The position numbers and the translations under genes are program-made. From NCBI GenBank assembly GCA_029531795.1, contig JAPEIS010000001.1:62001-126000 (forward strand): a DNA stretch of 64,000 nucleotides. Direction: 5' to 3'. Numbering within the stretch: the first letter of the stretch is position 1; every line of letters begins with the position of its first letter. The stretch comes from Sclerotinia nivalis (taxonomy: Eukaryota > Ascomycota > Leotiomycetes > Helotiales > Sclerotiniaceae). This document shows, piece after piece, positions 56,436-64,000 of the stretch. The notes beneath the pieces were generated by a model. It saw nothing but the letters and a program-made list of their open reading frames with translations. It did no database searches and had not been told where the DNA came from.

Positions 56436-57345
56436 TTAACTACTCAAGTAGCTTGGAGGGATAAGAAGTACAACGAATTGTCAACTTATCCCCACTGGCC
56501 CAGAGAAGCGGCCGGCGGGGTTAGGAACTAAAAAATAAGGTAACTTCAACTAATTTGAGCTCTAGAAATAAACGTATGTATAAATTGTGGTGTTGAGGAG
56601 AATTGGGAATGATATTTCGATTTCATGAGTATTTATGTATTCTCGGACAAGGCTGCAAAGGCCGCATATAGGCGCTGGCGGCCTCCCTTGGTTCCCCAGC
56701 CTCAGACCCTACCCCAAATTAACGACCATTTCTTCCTCAGTAAAACTTTGAGGCTACCCATGTAATACGTCGCCTATTGGGTGGAACATCTGCAATGCTA
56801 CGTTCACCGATGACAGAACTTATGCCGGCTAAATTGAATCTATCTCTAAGGGTGACATCTTGACATAAGGTTATACAACTGAACATCGTGTGCATTTAGG
56901 ATACAGCGGCCTCTAGATCTGATAACGTGAATTGATTGTTGCAACAAAAGTTTATCATCTATCCAATCAGAAAAAGGTGGCGGGGGTAAGTTCAATCCCC
57001 AGAGGCCACCAGTTCCTTATTCCTGTGGTTCGAATTGTGTACCGACACCAACGAGATCATAACCTCTGCGGTTGTACCTTTCAGCCTCGGTCAGCACACC
57101 CTGCTCACCGTTGTCATATGTATCCTCTTGCACATCGGCGCTTATATCTGCTCTCCGATCCACGTCAAAATCCACAGCCGTTGAATAAGCAGACCTTTCA
57201 ACATTGCAGGAGTCATGGGGAAGAGCTGCAGCATTGTAATGTTGCTGGGGCCTCTCGGTGCTGAGTCTTTCCTTCTTTCCACACAACTCATTTGCGCAAA
57301 TGTCTTCAGCCTTGTGATATCGAACATTCCATGATACACCATTTA
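56436..57345. other. Intergenic region, may include the missing 5' exon of the zinc-finger gene
   Basis: A minus-strand ATG at about 56626 opens a 26-codon stretch (MKSKYHSQFSSTPQ...) that could be the first exon. A GGTGGCGGGGGTAAGTTCAA segment at about 56975-56994 looks superficially like a T-arm but does not pair. Otherwise nothing. Confidence 0.35.
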
Positions 57346-57349
57346 TCAA

Positions 57350-57736
57350 TTGAACTTCATGACTTCGAGGTTGATGAGTGACCCCGAAAGTAACATATGT
57401 AGGACAAGCCAATTGTGTGATATCTGCAATACCTTCACTAATGCAAACCGCATTTTCTGCTACCGGGATAACCGAGCCTTGAAATCTGTTAGAAATTGGA
57501 TGTGGAAACAGCAGGAAACATACTGCTCAATGTGTCAGGCGCTGATCTCGATGATTTATTGTTTTCCTTGGAGCTACTGGCGGAAAGAATCAGCATCAAA
57601 TGTTATCAATTGGTATTCAAAGGAAATATCACCTGTGAAGAGTTTCATATCTTGTAAAACGCGCGGGGCAGCTTTTGTTATCAGAACCCATATTGCAGCA
57701 GGCTTGCAAGATTATGGAGAGTTGGACAGCACTTGA
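57350..57736 (+). pseudogene. Cys-rich open stretch, possible relic of a HET-type protein N-terminus
   Basis: An ~120-codon open frame with ATG near 57359. It has paired cysteines (SQLCDICNTFTNANRIFCYR, YCSMCQALISM) in an arrangement like the segment ahead of the HET domain in many fungal incompatibility-type proteins (CxxC ... W ... SCxxC). No HET domain follows. It may be a remnant, or a chance frame; no promoter or splice partner identified. Confidence 0.22.
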
Positions 57737-58900
57737 CTGGGATGAAACGCGGACTCGAAGTATAGTTATCGAAATCTGATGCATTCTTTACAAGCTAGAA
57801 AGGTATGAATACGACCTTTAAGTAAAACATCCAGAGGCCTCCATTATAAAAATTTCCTTAGGAAATGGTATTCTATGCATAAGAATCGCCCGGTAGATAT
57901 CTCGACCAAGTATTTTGGAGCTCGGTCTGGGTTGGTATATTTGCATACTTACTGCTTACACTTTGGCCCCCTGGACATGGGGAAGCGGTCTAGAAAGTGG
58001 TAGTGAGGAGGCCACCATGGAGTACAGGTGGCTGACTTGATGTAAAGCCGAATTCTTGACACACCTAAGCATATTATCTGATATTTCAGTCTATACTGCG
58101 CATCTCTCTCTGCCAGTTACTGCAGGACACCATCCACGCATCTCATCTTACACCGATGAGCGTGTGCATGTGGAATTTAATCAACAGTACTTTCGAAGAT
58201 TTCAGTAGTGCGAATGGATTTAAACACATAGCTCTAAACATTTTCGGTACATTGAATCCGCATTGAATAACTAGTTCACTTGAAACACGGCGAAAAGAAT
58301 GAAAAGTCAAGTGTGCCTTCCGAAAGTCTGCATGGAATGTCTGCATGCCAGCTAGACTGATAAATGTACATCCCTTATTCGCTATGCGCATGCGCATGCC
58401 ACCACTATTCAACTTACATTAGAAAAGAATCAGTCTTTGCAATGTCGTATCCAGGAAAAGAAGTGGAGAGGGGATCAATGATACAAAGAGAAGAGAAGAA
58501 TAACAAAAAGGTGGAGCTGATAGTTGGAAGCCGAGCAAATGGAGGGTCAAATCAATTCAAAATTAAGCTTGATCTTTCCATTTTCACACTTCCCTCTGTA
58601 TTTGCACTTACCTCCAACGGCCCGGGAAGAAGGATCCCTGAGACCTTGCCTTGAAGTCGTTTACAACAGTACTAAGGCGATTAGTGAATATAAATTGCTA
58701 CTTCAATATATACCGTCTGGGTGACACTGAGATAACTTCAATTGAGCATTCAGACGTTAGATAGTGATGCATTACTAAATATAACATACGGCTATCGTAC
58801 TTGTACAAACATAACTCGTCATACACGGCTATTGATCATCCACAATTCTGAGTAGCGCATTATGACCCGTACCACCTGTACTTCAAATCGTATAATTAGC
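57737..58900. other. Intergenic region
   Basis: No supportable gene; short frames only. Confidence 0.45.
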
Positions 58901-58919
58901 GAACATGCCTTACGGTCAT

Positions 58920-59320
58920 TTCGATGCTAATGATTACAGATAAGCGAGACATACGCTCAATTTTATATAAGCACTTATACAGGCATCATATTGCGCAAAT
59001 TAGTGAACGCATTTGCCACTAGGCTACGGTCCTTTAGCCTCTATGGTTACAAATTAGAGCTCATATAATTACAAATAAGCGAGACATATACTTGCTTTTA
59101 TATACGCACTTTTTTACGCTTCATCTTTAACGCCATCTAGCTCTCACGGTGATAAACAAGCGAGATAGTAGCCTTAGCCCTTGCTTATACACAGCCAAAT
59201 ATCTGCCTTAGGCGAATGAGCAAATACATTATAATACCTCAGTACGCCTAAATACAGTCATCTAACTACAAACAAGCGAGACATCTGCCTTAATTCTTGC
59301 TTATATATAGATGAAAGTTC
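58920..59320 (+). repeat. Cluster of degenerate direct repeats with core AAGCGAGA
   Basis: Four units share the pattern TTACAnAYAAGCGAGAcat, then CTTaatTCTTGCTTATATA. They start near 58932, 59067, 59150 and 59263. A partial fifth (TACGGTC-TTT...GGTTACAAATTAGAG) sits at about 59026-59058. Spacing is irregular (about 135, 82 and 115 bp). All are in the same orientation. The surrounding sequence is AT-rich and non-coding. Confidence 0.65.
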
Positions 59321-59869
59321 CCAAGCGTAAACTAATCAACACATATTGTAAAAGAGGTAGGTCGAGATACGTGCGTCCCGATAACACGCTGCGAGGGGGA
59401 ATAAGATACGAATTGATCAGACTACATTGTATAAACTTCAAATAGTAGAACTAATGTGAATAACAATGGGTTGGGATTGTATATAGTGGGTATACAAAAA
59501 GACTAGTGAAAAACGATTATTCTAGAAGGGAAGGCGAAGCCTTCTCCTTATATTTAACTACGAAGGATTATGTGATCTAATGCCTATGAACTAGCTACGT
59601 ATGTGGCCCTAGCAATCCAACTTTCTCACAATATACGGCGCATTTTGCGCAGATGATTAGTCACATACCGTAACATACGGTGCAACCTAACTTTTAGGGC
59701 TCTCATTATTGTGTGTTTATAAGGACCTCTTCTCCCCCAACTCCTTCCAAATCTCTAAGTACTCAACAACTAACTACCAATCCACAACTTGCAACTCACA
59801 AGAAGAACATTTCATCCTCTTACATTCACGAAAAGCATCTTCGTTCAATATCACCACGCATCGATCAGC
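59321..59869. other. Spacer and leader of the 2EXR/F-box-like gene
   Basis: No gene. GTTTATAAGG at about 59715-59724 is a possible TATA element, followed by a CT- and CA-rich leader. Confidence 0.4.
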
Positions 59870-61070
59870 ATGTCTGATTCAAGACAAAACATGAACATCC
59901 GCAATTCCGAACGTAGAAGAGATTCGCGTTCCAGATCACCTCGACGTCATCAATCGCAGTCCTATCGATCACCAGCCAATAACCATCGTGACATCATCGC
60001 TAGCAGCTCACACTTCTCAGAACCAGCTCTACTTCGGACTACCAAGAGAGTTGCGCGACCTAGTGTATTGGCATCTGTTTGATTCGACTCGACTAACATT
60101 TGGATACCGACAAATCAAATTCCAATACCGCAAGGTTTTACCATCACGAAATGCGCTCGCAATTCTTCTCGTGTGTCGGCAACTCAACCAAGAAGCTGGT
60201 GAGCTTTGGCTCAGGCGGGTCTTGTTCGACTTTGAGGACACAATGACGCTTTTGGACAAATTTTCTCAGCTGCCGAACGCCAACCTCAAACAAATCCGCC
60301 ATGTCCGTATTCGTATGATGGGCGATGAGCCTAGCCCACCGGAAAGCATTAATGATGAACATCAATGGCGCGGGCTACAGGTCCTGGAAGGCTTGCAACT
60401 GGACAGACTGACAGTGGTACCATCGTGGGGAACCAAGTACAACGGCTGTGAAGACATCAAGCGATTCATGGTATCTAGTTTCCCTTGCAAGGAACTATTC
60501 TATTTCACTCCTAGATCAGTTTTCCATGAGACCGATCAAACGACTTCGGCGGAGGCCTCCACACTCCTTACTCGGAGAATCAACAACATGGCTGATGACC
60601 TAAAATCCAGAGGTGATTTCGGCACTGGGCTCACAATGACAATTATCCAGTCATCCGAGCCGGACAGTAAACATACCGGTACCGTCTTCAAAGACTCTGC
60701 AATCGAAGTACTTGCCGAGACAGCAATTACGCGCGATCCTGCTCCCGCCAAGATGATTGCATGTGGCAAGGCTCTAAAGCCCAACGTTGAGACACTAGTC
60801 ATCTTCAAGCCTGCTGCCACAACTTCCACTTTACCAGATGCTTCCATCGAAGGAGTGTGGAAAACGGTTGATGACAAAACGGTTCGAAAGACCTGGCGAG
60901 ACGACTATAGGGATGAATACATTCGGGACGCACAACAACAACCCGATATGGAAAACATCACTACTGGCGAACTATTCCCATGGCCTCATGATATGCGAAA
61001 GGGATACACCATCATCGATCAGTACAACAATGTTATTGATATCATCTGGCCCGGAAAGAACCATGACTAG
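59870..61070 (+). CDS. 2EXR/F-box-like domain protein; start region out of frame
   Basis: The main frame (open from before 59988 to 61070, no ATG until well inside) encodes ~355 residues. It has an N-terminal F-box/2EXR-like segment: LYFGLPRELRDLVYWHLFDS, then NALAILLVCRQLNQEAGELW. A middle LRR-free region with KQIRHVRIRMMGDEP follows, and the C-terminus ends YNNVIDIIWPGKNHD. Such fungal proteins are numerous and mostly uncharacterised. The likely start is the ATG at 59870, which opens an Arg/Ser-rich leader peptide (MSDSRQNMNIRNSERRRDS, RSRSPRRH) in a different frame. Either a short unusual intron near 59950-60010 or a one-base frameshift must join them. Without that the gene lacks a start. 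Confidence 0.6.
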
Positions 61071-62582
61071 GCATGGGAAGGAGTCCTTGACAACTAAAGG
61101 TCTTCTTCACGGCTAAGGTTTCTTATCGACGGCTAAAGGGTCTCCTCGACATGTAACGGTCAATTTGCAAAACTTCTCGGGGCTCGGCGCCTGGGGACTG
61201 CATGGAAGGATATGATGGCATTGATGGCATTCATGGCATTGCTGGCGTGACGGGGATATGATTGGGGATGAAATTGGGATTTCTTTGGGACGGAGGTTAC
61301 TGGATTGGGGGATACATCGACACTGCAACATGGGATAGACAAGGAATGAATTGGTATCCTTTAGGGATTTGGGTGGCGGGTGGCGGGTGGTTTTCTTTGG
61401 GATGGATTGAGGGAAACATGGGACACTGGTCCGGGCATGACTATCGGAGGAAACATTAATACCACAACATGGTGTGGCGAAGGAATAGATTGAAAAACTT
61501 CGAGTTTGAGTGGTAGATAGATAGTTTCGTTGACAATGAACTCATTTCCACGAACTTGCTCTTGTGATTGTAATGCCTCATATGTGAAATTCGTGACGTG
61601 CATAGTAATTCAAAAATTAAATTAAATGACGTGCGATATGTGTTATGCTCCGTGTTGTGTGATCCGATTGGGCACTAACCTAGGTACATAAACTCCGATA
61701 CTTCGAATTTCCCATGGCGACATGTAAGGCATCCGGCTCAGGTACATTGTTCGTCAAGAAATAGATCTAAAAATTGGTCATCTCCCAAGAAGATCTACAG
61801 TATTTTGCCCCAGAATGTATTGCCTTTCATACGATCTCGAATAGCTCATTTCTCCCCCCCCCCCCCCTCCCCCCCAAAATCTCAATAGATAGACGACTCA
61901 GATTGATACCAAAACACTAGCAGGTGTCTATGAATAGTCTGGCTAGAACAATACACGAGTTTCTTAATACAGTACGTATCATGAAAGTATATTCTCGAAC
62001 TTTGTCTCGCACAATTAGAGCAAAATCAAAAAACTAACAGGGGATACCGAAACATCCCAGCTTCAACTGCCCTCGGTTCCAGACTTTGAAGCGGGACATC
62101 ACGCAACTGCAGCAGCCTCATCTGCATCCGGAAAAGTAACGCGGAACGTCTTCTTCCAGCCATACAATCTTGTTAAAAAAAATCGGATTTCCGCCAATGA
62201 AACCTACTCTTTAAGCTCGGAAGATTGGAAGTTCGGGCTCCGAGATTTAAATGCTGGGCGTAATGGAAATGTGAAATGTAATGATTTTCCGTAGTACTCG
62301 GAATAGAAAAGATGTTTCCTAAATGATCAATATGGCTGTGTACGACAGGTACAATTTCTTCGTAGCAACCTTCCGTCGCGGTGAAATATATGCATGAAAT
62401 AATACTTCCGACCTTGGCATTGATGCCGATATGACTCGGGGTTGCAAATGAAACCTCCTGCCTTGCTTTATATCCCTTGATCTCTCCATTTGGTCAAATT
62501 TCATGGAAGGAGTTCTTCCTGACGACATGCAACAAAACATCCTTCTCTCGAAACATGCATGTATGATTTGCTGTTGCCCATC
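61071..62582. other. Intergenic region with short repeats and a poly-C tract
   Basis: Contains a 9-bp minisatellite and a C14-T-C7 tract (61854-61875). Otherwise no supportable gene. Confidence 0.5.
61214..61240. repeat. 9-bp minisatellite ATGGCATTG
   Basis: Three tandem ATGGCATTn units starting at 61214, 61223 and 61232, followed by a degenerate GCTGGCGTG unit. Confidence 0.75.
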
Positions 62583-63508
62583 TCAATCATTACAGAGATC
62601 TTCCAGGATATTAAGCATCTTCCTTTGCAGCTCCACCAAATCATCCTCATCAATCATGATTTTCTCCCCCTCCGTTGCGTTCGTTCCCGTTCCATCCGTT
62701 GCATTAGCTTTTCCGGTAATTCTAACCAACTCACTCTTCGTCCCAAAGAATGGCACTCCTAAATTCCTCAATTTTCCGTTCATCTCCCTGACCATTTGAG
62801 TTTGGGCTCTGTAAACTTTCATATCGAATGTTTCTAGCTCTAGTGCCAACTCCTCGGGGCTGGTGTTAGATGCTCCGTTTGATGTTGCTCCACCGACTGC
62901 TTTCCTGTATCAATGTCAATAATTGCACAAATCGAACCCAATCAAGGCAGTAAGACAGCTTACAACACTTCTTCTAGTTTCTTTTGCCCTTCGATTCTAG
63001 CGCCTTGCCTTTCTATAAGAGCTTCTCTTGATTTCCACCATTGCTCTTCGTGCTCATGTTGCACTTTGATCATCTATGTGTATGTAAGCTCATGTAAAAT
63101 ACTCTACAACTAGCCACCGTGGAGCAATTTAGACTACAGAGAACGTATATAACTAACCTTTCGAATGTCCTTGAGTACATGATCGTGTTTAGCCACCGTC
63201 CTCATAACACATCGTAGGCCGGCGCTCCAATCAATGATGGTAGCGGGATCAACGGCCTTTGAGTTGTTGACAACTTGAGACTGCCCAGCTTGACGATGCA
63301 TCGCAGGAGGGGTTACAGATTGAGGCCATTGTTGTTGGGTGGTTGCTGGGCCATGTGACCTGATTTCTGGTATTTGGGCTGAAGCTATTGGTGTAGAAGG
63401 TTGAGTTTGCTGTTGGTCCTTGGCTTGCTGTTGATCTTTGGCTTGTGTTAGACCTGCCAAGATCTTCATCACAGATGCTAGATCTGGGGTTTGATTATCG
63501 GAAGACAT
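62583..63508 (-). CDS. DUF2458-type coiled-coil protein
   Basis: Three exons (63158-63508, 62964-63073, 62583-62904) with 84- and 59-nt introns give 260 residues. The N-terminus starts MSSDNQTPDLASVMKILAGL, followed by a Gln-rich spacer with AKDQQQAKDQQQ. The conserved core spans exons 1-3: PATIIDWSAGLRCVMRTVAK, DIRK|MIKVQHEHEEQWWKSRE, then QGARIEGQKKLEEVL|KAVGG. The end is a helical segment, ALELETFDMKVYRAQTQMVR, followed by LGVPFFGTKSELV. I recall this as the fungal DUF2458 pattern; function is unknown. Splice junctions restore the conserved core without gaps, which supports the model. Divergent from a possible gene at the right edge. Confidence 0.78.
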
Positions 63509-63966
63509 CTTAACGTCCTGATGAAGTTATATCTGTTTGTTGTTTCTTAAAAGCAAGGTGGGAGGAAAGATGAAGCTCGCAAATGACGCGAATTATATAT
63601 CACCACACTTGCTTGCAATTATCTATATCTCGAAGCATGAGGTTAAGTTCTCCTTGATATTGAAGCCTATCAATTTAGTTAACCAAAATTCTGAGAAAAA
63701 TGGATGAATTGGTCTGATATGAAAATGTTGCAAAGAGCTCTCTCTCACTCTCTCATGAATTTCATTTATCTTATTGTAGTACTGTCAACCTTAACTGAAT
63801 TGCAGGGATGCGGAATGACCCGCCGCTAAGAAATCCCACTGGTCATTGACATCTCGAAAAAAAATCATTCTATATTGAAAGTTCTCTCAAACCCGTGAAT
63901 TTAATACTACGAAACCACCAGAATACGATACTTTCGACTCCGAATCCTCTATTTCATATCTCAAAG
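63509..63966. promoter_or_regulatory. Divergent intergenic region at the right edge
   Basis: 458 bp between the DUF2458-type gene and the next plus-strand ATG. CTCTCTCTCACTCTCTC at about 63737-63755 is a pyrimidine tract typical of fungal promoters. No other site assigned. Confidence 0.35.
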
Positions 63967-64000
63967 ATGGCGCGCTCAGCAACAGATGCAACGAGATTTA
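63967..64000 (+). CDS. Possible 5' end of a gene leaving the window
   Basis: An ATG in good context (AAAGATGG) opens eleven codons (MARSATDATRF) up to the last base. Only the geometry (divergent spacing, leader-like sequence before it) supports it. Confidence 0.3.
   Translation, partial: MARSATDATRF

Noticed and set aside
56970..57010. tRNA-like T-arm (GTAAGTTCAATCCCC)
   Set aside because: The five bases on each side of TTCAATC do not pair, and no acceptor or anticodon arm can be folded around it.
57017..57412. Minus-strand 131-codon frame (ERYNRRGYDLVGVGTQFEPQE)
   Set aside because: No recognisable domain, no promoter or splice context; overlaps the plus-strand Cys-pair segment.
58920..59320. 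CRISPR-like array
   Set aside because: The repeats are degenerate and unevenly spaced, the genome is eukaryotic and no cas genes are present.

Overview
The window reads as nuclear DNA of a filamentous ascomycete. Genes are split by short GT-AG introns (about 48-110 nt, with CTAAC/CTGAC-like branch sites), about half of the models are multi-exon, and families typical of Pezizomycotina are present (siderophore transporter, DUF3425 bZIP, GMC oxidoreductase, GH76, 2EXR/F-box-like protein). An AT-saturated, stop-riddled transposon graveyard at the left end looks mutated by RIP (repeat-induced point mutation). A leotiomycete such as Botrytis or Sclerotinia would fit, but that is inference from style, not a sequence match.

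Layout. 1-3.4 kb: AT-rich, RIP-like relics of LTR retroelements, with a Gag-like segment on the minus strand and an integrase tail plus chromodomain of Ty3/gypsy type on the plus strand. 4.1-5.6 kb: a broken or very diverged secreted metallopeptidase-like gene fused in frame to a Gly/Arg-rich tail. 5.9-6.9 kb: ketopantoate reductase. 7.7-8.3 kb: a glutathione S-transferase pseudogene with one nonsense codon and one frameshift. 10.9-13.0 kb: a three-exon siderophore-iron transporter. 13.6-14.5 kb: a J-domain protein. 15.7-23.2 kb: the complete TOR kinase gene (four exons, 2449 residues), divergent from RTF2 at 23.6-24.6 kb. 25.3-27.7 kb: glucosidase II beta subunit. 28.5-32.3 kb: a 1274-residue disordered protein with about 4 kb of gene-free DNA upstream. 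36.3-36.9 kb: a small secreted-peptide locus whose later reading frames are out of register. 40.3-41.3 kb: a DUF7726-like protein with two internal repeats. 41.9-43.9 kb: a secreted GMC oxidoreductase. 45.4-47.4 kb: a GPI-type Ser/Gly-repeat wall protein, convergent with a secreted GH76 enzyme (48.4-49.7 kb). 51.4-52.5 kb: a DUF3425 bZIP factor, divergent from an aldo-keto reductase (53.2-54.4 kb). 55.5-56.4 kb: a C2H2 zinc-finger protein with unresolved 5' end. 58.9-59.3 kb: a non-coding cluster of degenerate direct repeats. 59.9-61.1 kb: a 2EXR/F-box-like protein. 62.6-63.5 kb: a three-exon DUF2458-type protein. 63.97 kb: the possible first codons of a gene leaving the window.

Functionally, conserved housekeeping genes (TOR, RTF2, glucosidase II beta, J-protein) occupy the middle. 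They are flanked by accessory genes for iron uptake, wall and secreted functions and redox chemistry, and by decayed genes. No secondary-metabolite backbone enzyme, CRISPR array, rRNA or convincing tRNA was seen. The least explained items are the frame-broken secreted loci at 4.2-5.6 and 36.3-36.9 kb, a dispersed 22-24 bp motif (one copy inside a transporter intron), the 58.9-59.3 kb repeat cluster, and a 351-bp higher-order repeat in the wall protein gene.
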